A stretch of DNA of 64,000 bases from Bradyrhizobium icense (GCF_001693385.1 NZ_CP016428.1:4402001-4466000); one strand, 5' to 3'; shown: positions 26,903 through 34,609, numbered from the stretch's first letter. Notes: generated by a model from the sequence alone, not told the origin. Translations and numbers: made by a program.

Positions 26903-27455
26903 TGGATCCCTCTACTGGTTTCTGGATTGCGGCCAATTCCTGCCGCGCCTTCGCGGCCTCGCCCTGCGCCTGCCTCACAGTCTTTTCGCGCTGTCGATCG
27001 TGCGCGAAGAGGTAGCGGCGGAGGATGCAGGGCAGTTGATGAAACCGCCATTTGTGCTCTTTCGGCCAGGAACGCGGCGCCTCGGCCCGGCTGTCGATGC
27101 GATCCATTGCTTCCGCGACGATCCAGGTTGCGACCGGATTTGCGAGCCCTGCAGCCTCGTGCATGTCGGCAATGTGATCGACCACCTCGGAAAGGACGTC
27201 GATACCAAGCCCCGCATTCTCCAGCGTGAACTGGGCAACGGTTGCCGGCTGTGCAGGGAAGGATCTGACGCCCTTTGCCTCGCACCAATTCACGAAGGCG
27301 GAAAGCGCGACCATCATGGCGGGCGTCTGCTCCATCGGAGCACCGCCGAACTGACGCTTGAGGCTCGCAAGGATGGCAGCCTCGTTGCGCTGATACTGTG
27401 CCGTGCGCTCTGCCAGCTTGGCGTTTTCAAGGGCCTGGTGAACCGGGCTCGTCAT
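26877..27455 (-). CDS. Hypothetical protein with an integrase core-binding-like segment
   Basis: In the 192-residue protein, FVNWCEAKGVRSFPAQPATVAQFTLE followed by DVLSEVVDHIADMHEAAGLANPVA resembles the SAM-like core-binding domain of tyrosine recombinases. No catalytic domain follows; the C-terminal part is a charged coiled coil (DRQREKTVRQAQGEAAKARQ). It may be a co-opted DNA-binding domain. The start overlaps the upstream stop (ATGA). Function is unknown; the resemblance is by eye only. Confidence 0.6.
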   Translation of the reverse strand: MTSPVHQALENAKLAERTAQYQRNEAAILASLKRQFGGAPMEQTPAMMVALSAFVNWCEAKGVRSFPAQPATVAQFTLENAGLGIDVLSEVVDHIADMHEAAGLANPVATWIVAEAMDRIDSRAEAPRSWPKEHKWRFHQLPCILRRYLFAHDRQREKTVRQAQGEAAKARQELAAIQKPVEGSNGTTHAAA

Positions 27456-27700
27456 CTGCCAGCCTTGATCAGGGCCTGGTGCACGGCTTCCAGCTTCATC
27501 CGAAGCGCCAGGTTGTCTCCGGTTTCCCGTGGCGTGCTGCCCTCGAAGCTATCGGACCCGGAATCCATCTCGTTGAGGATCTGAGCCCGCGCGCCCTGGT
27601 CATAAACCGGGAAAAACTCGGCCAGATATTGCGGGGTCGTCTCGACCCCATATCCGTTTCGAACCTGCGTCTTCGTGCGCTTCAGAAATTCGTTGGTCAT
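27452..27700 (-). CDS. Small hypothetical protein of the phage-like run
   Basis: The 82-residue protein (TNEFLKRTKTQVRNGYGVET, then PVYDQGARAQILNEMDSGS) has no recognised domain. ATG 27700 lies two bases after the stop of the upstream Ala/Glu-rich gene and its stop overlaps the next ATG. Confidence 0.65.
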   Translation of the reverse strand: MTNEFLKRTKTQVRNGYGVETTPQYLAEFFPVYDQGARAQILNEMDSGSDSFEGSTPRETGDNLALRMKLEAVHQALIKAGR

Positions 27701-27702
27701 GC

Positions 27703-28881
27703 TTAGGCCCTTCTCATCGAGGCAATGAGCGATCCAAGGTCTTTAGCTCCGCCCCGGCCGCTATCGATGTTAGCTCTCGCCCTCGCCGTCTTGGCGTTCA
27801 GACTGCTCGCCTGCCGCTCAGCGGATGATGCTGATACGCCCGGCCGCTGCACGGACGGAATGTCCCGAGCTGGGAAAGACTTTGGGGCGTTCATGATTTC
27901 GCGATAGCGCATGGCATCCAGCAAAACACGCTGGCCCAGCGCGCTGTTCACCGTCCGATCGTTCGCCAGCGCCTGCATCTCGTCAGGCCTCATGCCCAAG
28001 CTCTTGAGATACGGCTCAACCTTGGACTGGTACTGCTGCACAAGGCCGCGCTCAGCGCCCAGGCTCTCCGCCAGCTTGGCATCCTCTGCGGCCTTGAAAG
28101 TCCGAAGGTCCTGATGCTCAGCGTAGGAGCGCTGTTGCTGGTGCTGCTGCTGCGCCTGCGTGATGGCATGCACGCGGCCAAGAATGTTCATTGCCGACTG
28201 GAAAGCCGGCGGATCGATTTGCGATAAAACGGCTAGTCCCTGCTCGAATTGCAGCGGGGGCAAGCCCGCAAGGTGCGGAACCACCTCGCCCAGTGATGCA
28301 AGCGCGTACACCCGGGCATTTTCCAGGCCGGCCGTGTAGGCTTCGCGGCTCTGACTGGCGGTTTTCAGCTCGGCTTCAACAGCTTCCCTCACCTGCGGGT
28401 GCTTCAGCGCTTCCTCGAGCTTGGGATCGAGGCCGCTGGTTGGCTCGGTCGGGGCAGCCTCCGCTTCCTTAGCTGCCGGCTCTACCGGCTCGATTGCAGC
28501 CGGCTTTTCTGTCCCTAGAATGTGCTCTCGCAGGCTGTCGGCCCACGCTGCAACTTCCTCGTGGCCCCGCCGCTCGACGTCAATCTCGTGCATCAAGCGC
28601 CGATCGGCAAGCTCGTCGACAAGCTGGCGCTGGGTTAGAGCCTCTTTCGGCGCGTCCGGATCTTGCTCAACGGGTTCTTCGGCTGCTTCGGGCACCTCAG
28701 GTTCGCCGCGAAGCTCGGCGATAGATGCCGCCAGCTCCTTGGCGTCCTCGGGGCCCTTCTCAACCGGATCCTCTCTAGTCGTGTAGCCCATGCTGGCGTT
28801 GGCCGCGGCCTCGCCAGTGAGGTTGGCAGCGCCTTTGGTGAACCGGCCGGCGTCGTCGCGAGAAGCTTCAGCTTCCGACAT
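27703..28881 (-). CDS. Acidic, Ala/Glu/Gln-rich phage-type protein (scaffold-like composition)
   Basis: In the 392-residue protein, the first 160 residues are acidic and low-complexity (EVPEAAEEPVEQDPDAPKEA), followed by a helical region with ITQAQQQHQQQRSYAEHQDL and a C-terminal RANIDSGRGGAKDLGSLIAS. This composition resembles capsid scaffolding or internal virion proteins, but I do not recognise a specific family, and no capsid gene is adjacent. The ATG at 28881 overlaps the collar gene stop (ATGA); a TTG one codon earlier is possible. Confidence 0.6.
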   Translation of the reverse strand: MSEAEASRDDAGRFTKGAANLTGEAAANASMGYTTREDPVEKGPEDAKELAASIAELRGEPEVPEAAEEPVEQDPDAPKEALTQRQLVDELADRRLMHEIDVERRGHEEVAAWADSLREHILGTEKPAAIEPVEPAAKEAEAAPTEPTSGLDPKLEEALKHPQVREAVEAELKTASQSREAYTAGLENARVYALASLGEVVPHLAGLPPLQFEQGLAVLSQIDPPAFQSAMNILGRVHAITQAQQQHQQQRSYAEHQDLRTFKAAEDAKLAESLGAERGLVQQYQSKVEPYLKSLGMRPDEMQALANDRTVNSALGQRVLLDAMRYREIMNAPKSFPARDIPSVQRPGVSASSAERQASSLNAKTARARANIDSGRGGAKDLGSLIASMRRA

Positions 28882-29861
28882 CAAATGATCCTCAAAATGT
28901 AGTTGCAGACAATCGTGGGCTGCACGATTCCAAAAGCCGAGCTCGTACCGCCCTGAGCATTACCAGTGAATGTTGATGCAGACTGCGATGCACTGATAGA
29001 CGCGCTCCCGCCGCCCGCTTGGAATCCACCGCCACCAGTTGTGGTATTTGGGAAAGCCGCAGCGTTATGGCTAATGCTGATCGCGCCATTGGAGATCGTG
29101 CCGGACGGGGTATAGGCTGGCAGGTTAGCGGTAACGAGTGTCTTGGATTGACTCCCGCCCGCCTCGCCCAAACCGTCACCGAAACCAGAAACCGCGTCCG
29201 TTAAGCGGCCGGCGCTAGCGTCAAGAGCTGCCGACACGCGCCCGCGCTTGTCCGGCAGATTGAACGTGGTGGTGCCGTCTCCGGTGCCGTAGGTCGTGCC
29301 CATCGCCGCGAACAAGGTCGCGTAAGTCGTGCGGCTGATCGCCTGCCCGATCGGGAAAACGAACGAGCTGTTAGGCGCAGTGGGTAGCCAGTAATCCATA
29401 CCTGCGCCAAGCGGAACATTGTACGGATTGCCGTAGAAGTTCTGGAGATACCAAACCGCATCCGAATTGTTGTAAGTCGCAACGTAGGGCGTGCCCTGAA
29501 TAATCGTGCCTGCCTGCAATTCCACGGAGGGCGCCGAACGCAAGGGTTTCGCGCCCAGGCCGTCAACGTTGAGCGTGACCGTTGCGCCGTTCGTGGCATG
29601 GGGCACAAACGCGAGCATCGCTCCATTCATATTCGCCAGGGAGTCGAATACCTGATTGCTGGTCACGGTGAGCGCCGTGCTCGTCCCGCCCGTGGTAATC
29701 GTGCCGCTGATATCATCCCGCCATCCCGCGGCAGATGCCATCATGGCTCTCGCACTGTCGTTCACGGAAGAGGGGGCCATGCCCTCAGGCCACTGCGCCT
29801 GTGCATCCGCCGTTCCGTTTGAAGCGGCCGTCTTCGACCATTTGTAGAACAGAAGCGCCAT
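28881..29861 (-). CDS. Phage tail-collar-domain fibre protein
   Basis: The 326-residue protein has a Gly/Ser/Thr-rich N-terminal shaft. The tail-collar domain (PF07484 type) is at about residues 155-230: PIGQAISRTTYATLFAAMGTT then GDGTTTFNLPDKRGRV. The C-terminal part is Gly/Ser-rich and ends SAFGIVQPTIVCNYILRI, the conserved end of such fibres. These proteins form or attach the distal tail tip that recognises the host. Its presence without tail-tube or baseplate genes is notable. It is coupled to genes on both sides. Confidence 0.88.
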   Translation of the reverse strand: MALLFYKWSKTAASNGTADAQAQWPEGMAPSSVNDSARAMMASAAGWRDDISGTITTGGTSTALTVTSNQVFDSLANMNGAMLAFVPHATNGATVTLNVDGLGAKPLRSAPSVELQAGTIIQGTPYVATYNNSDAVWYLQNFYGNPYNVPLGAGMDYWLPTAPNSSFVFPIGQAISRTTYATLFAAMGTTYGTGDGTTTFNLPDKRGRVSAALDASAGRLTDAVSGFGDGLGEAGGSQSKTLVTANLPAYTPSGTISNGAISISHNAAAFPNTTTGGGGFQAGGGSASISASQSASTFTGNAQGGTSSAFGIVQPTIVCNYILRII

Positions 29862-30271
29862 TAGACCGCCTCGCCCTTGTCGATCACGGGGTAGCGGCGA
29901 ATGACCTTGTTGCCCTCGACAAAGGGCTGATCAGGCGCCAAGCGGTAATGCTTGTCGGGATCGAAGGGTGCGGCGTCGGCATAGATCATCGGAAGCCAGG
30001 TGCCGCGGTCGTCATCGGCGGGCTTGGCGTCGAACTTCCCAAAACCTAGGACGTTGTTGCTACCGTCAACGAGCGCCCAGGAGTCGGGGCCGGCGCCGTC
30101 CGCGTTGCCGTTGGCAGGGATGGCCGTAGGTTCGTACCCATCGGCGCGGAGAGCCCCATAGACAGCTTGGCGAATGTACTGACTCGTTAGGCCGCCTCGC
30201 TTGGCAGCCGCCTCAGCGACCATTTGTGCGGCCCTGGAGGGGAAGCGGACTTGGATAGGTCGATCGGTCAT
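29861..30271 (-). CDS. Hypothetical phage-type protein with RHH-like N-terminus
   Basis: In the 136-residue protein, residues 1-45 (TDRPIQVRFPSRAAQMVAEA, then RGGLTSQYIRQAVYGALRAD) look like a ribbon-helix-helix unit. The remainder (WALVDGSNNVLGFGKFDAKP, then PMIYADAAPFDPDKHYRLAP) resembles small phage proteins found next to tail fibres. The stop abuts the start of the collar gene. The two-part build may reflect a fusion. Confidence 0.6.
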   Translation of the reverse strand: MTDRPIQVRFPSRAAQMVAEAAAKRGGLTSQYIRQAVYGALRADGYEPTAIPANGNADGAGPDSWALVDGSNNVLGFGKFDAKPADDDRGTWLPMIYADAAPFDPDKHYRLAPDQPFVEGNKVIRRYPVIDKGEAV

Positions 30272-30273
30272 TG

Positions 30274-30630
30274 CTAAACCCTGACCACGGCAGAGAACTG
30301 CGCCGCAGCGGTGGTTGAGGACTCCCCGGCAGAGACAAAGCCCAGGGTGTCGCCCTTGTTGACTAGCGGCGGGTCGAACTGTCCGAAGTCGATTGAGTCC
30401 ACGTCGCCGGCAGCGGAGCCCGACGCGGTAACCGTCACGGTGCTGTTAGCGACGGCCACGCCGTTGATTGTCATGCTCCAGGTGCAATCGCTGCCGGTGA
30501 TACCGCCCTGGAGGCAGCTAGAAGCGCTGTACAGCTTGCCAGTGACCGGAGAGGCGACATAGGCCGTGCTCGCCGCGGAGATGTCCGCAAGGCGCGCTGT
30601 GATGTTAACGAGGTTGCTAAGAGCGGCCAT
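30274..30630 (-). CDS. Beta-rich hypothetical phage-type protein
   Basis: The 118-residue protein is Ala/Ser/Thr/Val-rich (CTWSMTINGVAVANSTVTVT, then GDTLGFVSAGESSTTAAAQF). It has the composition of virion surface or tail-associated beta proteins; no named domain is recognised. The start overlaps the upstream stop (ATGA). Confidence 0.6.
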   Translation of the reverse strand: MAALSNLVNITARLADISAASTAYVASPVTGKLYSASSCLQGGITGSDCTWSMTINGVAVANSTVTVTASGSAAGDVDSIDFGQFDPPLVNKGDTLGFVSAGESSTTAAAQFSAVVRV

Positions 30631-30902
30631 CAGGTGGCCCGCCCCGCTTCAACCGGCGGCATCGTTACCGTGTCATGCCTGCGGAAGTCGGCGCCAGCGC
30701 CATAGATCGGGGCGCCGTCCTTGGTGTAGGCCTCGATGCGAGGGGCGGCGCGTGGCCTCTCCAGGCTCTTGCCGGTGCGGGTCATATGGCCGCCGTCAAT
30801 CAGCCAGTTGAATACGGCTCTGGCCTCGGTGCCGTTGAGGCGCTGCAGCGGCGTTGCCGTCTGACATTGCCGGATCAACTCTTCTAGGTGCTGGTCAGAC
30901 AT
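30630..30902 (-). CDS. Small protein, longer paralogue of the adjacent 30895-31038 gene
   Basis: The 90-residue protein's N-terminal half (HLEELIRQCQTATPLQRLNG then TEARAVFNWLIDGG) matches the upstream 47-residue protein over the pattern EL(I/V)R..Q..TPL..L...EARAVF. The C-terminal half is extra. The pair looks like a local duplication followed by divergence. The start lies 8 bases inside the upstream gene. Function is unknown. Confidence 0.7.
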   Translation of the reverse strand: MSDQHLEELIRQCQTATPLQRLNGTEARAVFNWLIDGGHMTRTGKSLERPRAAPRIEAYTKDGAPIYGAGADFRRHDTVTMPPVEAGRAT

Positions 30903-31038
30903 CGGTCTGCTCCGTGATCTTGTAGCCGCGCTGCTGCATCAGCTCGAATACCGCCCGCGCTTCCATGTTCGAAAGCTGCGCAAGTGGCGTGTGCGCCTGG
31001 AGCATTCGGACAAGCTCGCCCAATCCATCTTCCGTCAT
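30895..31038 (-). CDS. 47-residue small protein, paralogue of the next gene
   Basis: Reads MTEDGLGELVRMLQAHTPLA, then QLSNMEARAVFELMQQRGYK and a short polar tail to TGA (30895-30897). It is homologous by eye to the N-terminal half of the 30630-30902 product. It is the first gene of the long co-oriented run downstream of the iteron-like array. Confidence 0.7.
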   Translation of the reverse strand: MTEDGLGELVRMLQAHTPLAQLSNMEARAVFELMQQRGYKITEQTDV

Positions 31039-31323
31039 CAGAAAACCCGTTCGTTTGTGCTACGGCAGATGTAGTGCAAACGACGCACAGGATCATTCAC
31101 TCGGATTGACAACATCTGCGAGGTATTGCGAAGCGCTCCCAAAAGCAGCGCATAAAACGAGGCCGGAGCAACACCAGCGCAACACAAAGGACTCAAGACA
31201 AAGGACTCAAGCCTTTGATTTCTAAGAGGTGCGAGCGGATTTTGTATCTGTTGGGCCAGATATTGGCCTCTCAGAGCGGCCTTGCTTACCTCGCTGTCTC
31301 TGCCGCTGCAGAGTCTAAAACCC

Positions 31324-31377
31324 GATAACAGCGATAACAGAAGTAACAGAGATAACACCGGTAACAGCGGTAACAGA
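31324..31377 (+). repeat. Iteron-like array: six tandem 9-bp units
   Basis: Six units in exact 9-bp phase: GATAACAGC, GATAACAGA, AGTAACAGA, GATAACACC, GGTAACAGC, GGTAACAGA (consensus about GRTAACAGM). The same unit recurs in inverted orientation at 32236-32262, at the 3' end of the RepA-like gene. Directly repeated short sites next to an initiator ATPase gene resemble replication iterons. Confidence 0.75.
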
Positions 31378-31425
31378 CGAGCCCTCGCGCGCGCGTAGTC
31401 GTTGCGTTCGTCTCACGCGTTCAAG

Positions 31426-31440
31426 CTATCAATCTGATAG
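31426..31440. repeat. Perfect inverted repeat downstream of the terS-like gene
   Basis: CTATCA-ATC-TGATAG, a 6-bp perfect inverted repeat just before the stop of the terS-like gene. On the minus strand there is no T-tract, so an operator or protein site is as likely as a weak terminator. Confidence 0.4.
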
Positions 31441-31445
31441 TTTGA

Positions 31446-32231
31446 TTAAGCAGCCGCGCTCCCCAAATAATGCGCTCTCAGGAATGTTTCGATCTTCCCG
31501 AATATCTCTTCCGGGACGGATTCAGCCTCATCGCTTGGGCATATCTGCTCTATGAGGTCTGACACACGGCCCATAGCGCTCCACAGCCTCGGTGAGAGGT
31601 CTGCAGGTGGTGGGGTTGGATTGTGGGTCAGTTGGGCGGGCGGCTGCTGTACTGGCGTCTCTGGGGCTTTGGTCTGCCCCTCGGGATATGCCGAGCGGGT
31701 TCGGCCATCAATCGATGCCATCAGGTCGGAAACTTTGGGATCAACGATAACGCGCTCGATCCGCGTCGGTGCGTCGATCACATCTTCCGGCCGCTGCCAT
31801 CTGATCACCATGTCAGACGGCGGGGCATCTAGTGCGGCTGCGTTCGCCTTGTCACCGTACTGCCGGCCGAACAGCTTGCTCATGGTCCATTTGAGCGTGT
31901 CCACCTTCAGCTTATCACGCTGCACCTTGGCGTGATTGGCAACCGCCACCGTCTTGTCGCCCTTTTGCTCAAGGACGATATCGCCGGACTCGTCAAACGC
32001 GATCTCTCGAATGAGGTCCGCGTAAAAGTCCATCATCGCTTCGCGGGCTCTGGCGTATTGCTCGCGGAAATCTTTGTTTCCTTCGAGCCAACGATACACC
32101 GTCACCCGGTTCGGCATTTCGTCGCCCCTGCAGATTTGGGTCAGGCTCTCGCCCTCCGCCATCCGCTCGCAAATCGAATTGCCCAGCTCAATTGTGTACG
32201 TCGATTGCGTGGTCATTGTGGTGCTAGTCAT
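31446..32231 (-). CDS. Phage terminase small subunit (Sf6-like)
   Basis: The 261-residue protein's N-terminal part (GNSICERMAEGESLTQICRG, then EMPNRVTVYRWLEGNKDFRE and QYARAREAMMDFYADLIREI) is the helix-turn-helix DNA-binding domain of Sf6-type terminase small subunits. It is followed by VQRDKLKVDTLKWTMSKLFG and RQYGDKA. The C-terminal ~110 residues are a Pro-rich extension. TerS recognises the packaging site and loads the large subunit; no large subunit follows. ATG 32231 overlaps the rep stop; ATG 32216 is an alternative. Confidence 0.85.
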   Translation of the reverse strand: MTSTTMTTQSTYTIELGNSICERMAEGESLTQICRGDEMPNRVTVYRWLEGNKDFREQYARAREAMMDFYADLIREIAFDESGDIVLEQKGDKTVAVANHAKVQRDKLKVDTLKWTMSKLFGRQYGDKANAAALDAPPSDMVIRWQRPEDVIDAPTRIERVIVDPKVSDLMASIDGRTRSAYPEGQTKAPETPVQQPPAQLTHNPTPPPADLSPRLWSAMGRVSDLIEQICPSDEAESVPEEIFGKIETFLRAHYLGSAAA

Positions 32232-33258
32232 CCTCGCTGTTACCGCTGTTACCGCTGTGATCGGGGTACGCCGGTTCGGTCCAGTAACACTTGCCGATTT
32301 TCTGGATTTGGCCCGCTTTGACCATTTTTCGCAGCAAAGCGCGGGTATTATTGCGCGGTTGACCCGTGGCATCGGAGATTTCCAGCGGCGTCATTGGCTC
32401 GCTGTTATCGGCCAGCGCGCCAAGGATAACAGATCGCTCATCCGATCGACGAACCTCAGACGCTCGGCCCAGGATCGACCAGGCGCCCGCGGTGAACATA
32501 ACCGCCGTCTCCTGCTCTTCGACGTCGCGGCCTCGGACATACAGCGTCCGCCCGTCCGCCTTCTGGTCCAGAACCACCGTCGTGTCTGCACAAGCCGACA
32601 AACCGTTAGAACCTGAGAGGGCTTCGAGGGGATCTTCGGCGCCTCCCTTCTTGGTGTGATGCAGGCCCAGCACACAAACTCCGTGCTTAGTTGCCCATGC
32701 CTGCAACGGCGCCCAGGTCGAATAGTCGCTTTCATAGGCGTTCTGATTTTTGTTGCCGGGTGGCTTGATGCGCTGGAGAACGTCAATGACGACGAGGCGC
32801 GGGTCTTTGACGGACGTCCGCCAATGCTCCAGCCTGTCGATAAAGCCTTGATCCAGCGACGGCGCTTCGGTCACCCAATCGAGCCGGGAAAGGTCCGGCA
32901 AGGTCTGGTCATGGGGGAATAATGATCGTATCCGCGCCTGAATGCGCCGATCGCCGTTCTCCATGTCGATGTAAAGAACATCGCCCGGCTGGCAATCTAT
33001 CGAGCCCATAGCAACCCCGCCGGTTGCCACAGCCAGGGACCAATCGATCCCCAGCCATGTCTTTCCAAGCTTCTGTCTGCCAGCGAGCACGGTAAAGCCA
33101 CCGTAGAGATAGCCGGGAACTATCGCCTTCAATGGCGCGAACGTCTTTGCCATCAAATCGTTGGTGTTGGTCCGCTTGAACCTGGGGACGAGCGAAGCGC
33201 CCGGCCCATCGTTTTGAACAACGGCCATACCGTCATCGCGCAACAGGGAGAACGTCAT
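32224..33258 (-). CDS. RepA-like AAA ATPase (AAA_25 family helicase/initiator)
   Basis: The 344-residue RecA-fold ATPase has Walker A GRQKLGKTW at about residue 56, Walker B DPRLVVIDVLQRI, and the sensor segment GVCVLGLHHTKKGGAEDPLE, as in RepA/RSF1010-type hexameric helicases and many phage and satellite replication proteins. A C-terminal winged-helix-like part (PMTPLEISDATGQPRNNTRA) precedes a tail encoded by iteron-like repeats. The start overlaps the upstream stop (ATGA). It probably drives replication of the excised element. Confidence 0.85.
   Translation of the reverse strand: MTFSLLRDDGMAVVQNDGPGASLVPRFKRTNTNDLMAKTFAPLKAIVPGYLYGGFTVLAGRQKLGKTWLGIDWSLAVATGGVAMGSIDCQPGDVLYIDMENGDRRIQARIRSLFPHDQTLPDLSRLDWVTEAPSLDQGFIDRLEHWRTSVKDPRLVVIDVLQRIKPPGNKNQNAYESDYSTWAPLQAWATKHGVCVLGLHHTKKGGAEDPLEALSGSNGLSACADTTVVLDQKADGRTLYVRGRDVEEQETAVMFTAGAWSILGRASEVRRSDERSVILGALADNSEPMTPLEISDATGQPRNNTRALLRKMVKAGQIQKIGKCYWTEPAYPDHSGNSGNSEDD
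32236..32262 (-). repeat. Iteron-like 9-bp repeats in the 3' end of the rep-like gene
   Basis: GCTGTTACC, GCTGTTACC and GCTGTGATC follow in 9-bp phase; on the minus strand the unit is GGTAACAGC, identical to units of the array at 31324-31377. Within the gene it encodes the repeated Ser-Gly-Asn near the C-terminus, so one DNA segment may serve as protein code and as binding site. Confidence 0.65.
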
Positions 33259-33554
33259 CGCGCCTCCATTCCGACCGCAATCAGGTCTTCAATGAGGGCG
33301 CCGCCGTGAGCGCTCAACAGGCTATTGGCCGTGGCGATTTCATAGAGACAATCGACCACCTCCCGCTTGCGGTGCGGGTTGCGTTGAGCCATGCCGCCCA
33401 GCAAGGCGGCCTCGATCTCGAATTGGCGAGCCATGCCGCCCAGCAAGGCGGCCTCGATCTCGAATTGGCTCAGCTTCGCGATTGCGACATTGCGGCGCGC
33501 GTCACGCATTGCCGCCGTAACGTCGTCCGTTTCGCAAATGGTGACATGTTTCAA
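33255..33554 (-). CDS. Small protein with an in-frame 14-residue tandem duplication
   Basis: The 99-residue protein starts at TTG (33554), which overlaps the upstream stop as TTGA and has GGAGGG seven bases before it. A perfect 42-bp duplication yields the 14-residue unit QFEIEAALLGGMAR twice (second copy ends MAQ). The rest (KREVVDCLYEIATANSLLSA) is helical. No domain is recognised. It sits directly upstream of the RepA-like ATPase, so a replication accessory role is possible. Confidence 0.65.
   Translation of the reverse strand: MKHVTICETDDVTAAMRDARRNVAIAKLSQFEIEAALLGGMARQFEIEAALLGGMAQRNPHRKREVVDCLYEIATANSLLSAHGGALIEDLIAVGMEAR
33386..33469. repeat. Perfect 42-bp tandem duplication inside a coding region
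   Basis: Two identical 42-bp copies (33386-33427 and 33428-33469) lie head to tail and keep the reading frame. Perfect identity implies a recent event, by slippage or recombination, and possible length variation between strains. Confidence 0.95.
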
Positions 33555-33775
33555 GCTGGCGCCCTCCAGGAACGGATGCGGCAGGGCACGCGCTTGCGGA
33601 AACGACCGCCGATCGACTCGCGCACGACAATGAAGCCGCGGCCAAACACTTGGCGCGCAAGTGCATCTGAAGCTTGAATATCGGTCGGCGGTGCTATAGA
33701 TTCCGTAGCGTCGTGGTAGACAACAGCTTTCGGATTGGGGCGGCCCTCGGGCTGCCCCTTTTCAATTTCGGACAT
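33551..33775 (-). CDS. Small hypothetical protein in the rep operon
   Basis: The 74-residue protein has a polar N-terminus (EIEKGQPEGRPNPKAVVYHD) and a basic C-terminus (RFRKRVPCRIRSWRAP). The stop overlaps the TTG start of the following gene, linking them. No domain is recognised. Confidence 0.6.
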   Translation of the reverse strand: MSEIEKGQPEGRPNPKAVVYHDATESIAPPTDIQASDALARQVFGRGFIVVRESIGGRFRKRVPCRIRSWRAPA

Positions 33776-33778
33776 GCC

Positions 33779-33979
33779 TCAAGCTACCTCCAGACCGCTC
33801 GCACGCTTCTGGTAGCCCTCGCGAATCTTGCTCTTGAGGCCAACCCAGCGGCCACCCTGCTTGAACACGCCGTACAACTCGCCCTTCTCGGCGAGATAGA
33901 AGGCTCGCCGCTCGGCAATGCCGGTGAAGCGGCTGATTGATTTGATCCCTTCTAGGAGGTCGTCTGCGATGTTATCCAT
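33779..33979 (-). CDS. Excisionase/AlpA-like small HTH protein
   Basis: The 66-residue protein starts at ATG 33979 with GGAG upstream, preferred to ATG 34021. It reads LLEGIKSISRFTGIAERRAF then YLAEKGELYGVFKQGGRWVG, the compact winged HTH used by excisionases and AlpA-type regulators (helix pair, then a wing with K-x-G-G-R-W). It lies between the MerR-like regulator and the rep operon, where excisionase or AlpA genes are expected in prophages and satellites. Confidence 0.75.
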   Translation of the reverse strand: MDNIADDLLEGIKSISRFTGIAERRAFYLAEKGELYGVFKQGGRWVGLKSKIREGYQKRASGLEVA

Positions 33980-34038
33980 GATCTCCGTTTCCGATGATTG
34001 CACTAAGTACGCATTACGCACTTACACGGACAAAATTT

Positions 34039-34515
34039 TTACTGGAGCTTCGAAAGATAGGTTTCGAGCCGAATCGCCATCACAACGTCTGGCCAGGTAG
34101 TGTCGCGCTTAGCAAAGGTCTCGCGCTGGCCGATCGTGTAGGTATAGGACCACTCGGGGGCGTCTGCCGGCCAGTTAGCTTTCCCCCTCATGAGGCGCCC
34201 CTCATATGCAAAGATGGTTTCGTGCCCTCCAGCGATGGCAAGCTCAAATTGCTCAGGAGTAGTAAGCAAAGAGGCCCGAATGATTGCAGAGATCGACAGT
34301 AATTCGCCGATTGAGATTTGCCGCTCTGCAAACGGATGAATTACACAAGCAACAATGGCTTCGCGTCGGGAGAAACGTCGATGCGTGCCGGTACCTGCAC
34401 GCTCTGTCCCCCGCTCTGCCTGTATCACCCCGGCATCCGCCCACAGCTGGATAGACCGGCGTTTTGCGCCGGTAATGTTGACCAAGTCGCCTAGCGAATA
34501 GCTTTCCATCATCAT
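34039..34515 (-). CDS. MerR-like HTH regulator of the element
   Basis: The 158-residue protein begins MMMESYSLGDLVNITGAKRR and continues with SIQLWADAGVIQAERGTERA and HRRFSRREAIVACVI. This is a MerR-type winged helix with the usual Y/W-x-x-x-G-x-I/L spacing and R-R-F/Y-S motif. ATG 34515 follows AGGA. The gene is divergent from the integrase with under 100 bp between, so it may control int and the rep operon as an immunity-like switch. The C-terminal domain is not recognised. Confidence 0.78.
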   Translation of the reverse strand: MMMESYSLGDLVNITGAKRRSIQLWADAGVIQAERGTERAGTGTHRRFSRREAIVACVIHPFAERQISIGELLSISAIIRASLLTTPEQFELAIAGGHETIFAYEGRLMRGKANWPADAPEWSYTYTIGQRETFAKRDTTWPDVVMAIRLETYLSKLQ

Positions 34516-34609
34516 AATTCCTAACATAATGCGTTTTACGTGCTTGTCAAGCGTTGCGAATTGATGTTGAATGCTTCCGGCGATTACCGGCCGCTTCAAG
34601 GGGGATTCC

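Larger units (their letters stand above)
31039..31445. other. Non-coding region between the terS-like gene and the small-gene run
   Basis: About 400 bp without a convincing gene. It contains six tandem 9-bp repeats (31324-31377), a CG-alternating tract near 31386-31394, and an inverted repeat (31426-31440). Candidate functions are a replication origin and/or the promoter of the downstream small-gene run. Confidence 0.6.

Noticed and set aside
31038..31358. 106-residue minus-strand frame beginning with a Leu/Ser-rich stretch
   Set aside because: Its hydrophobic N-terminus is produced by the 9-bp repeat array; there is no ribosome-binding site and no protein-like continuation.
31324..31377. 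CRISPR-like array
   Set aside because: Units are 9 bp with no unique spacers; iteron-like, not CRISPR.
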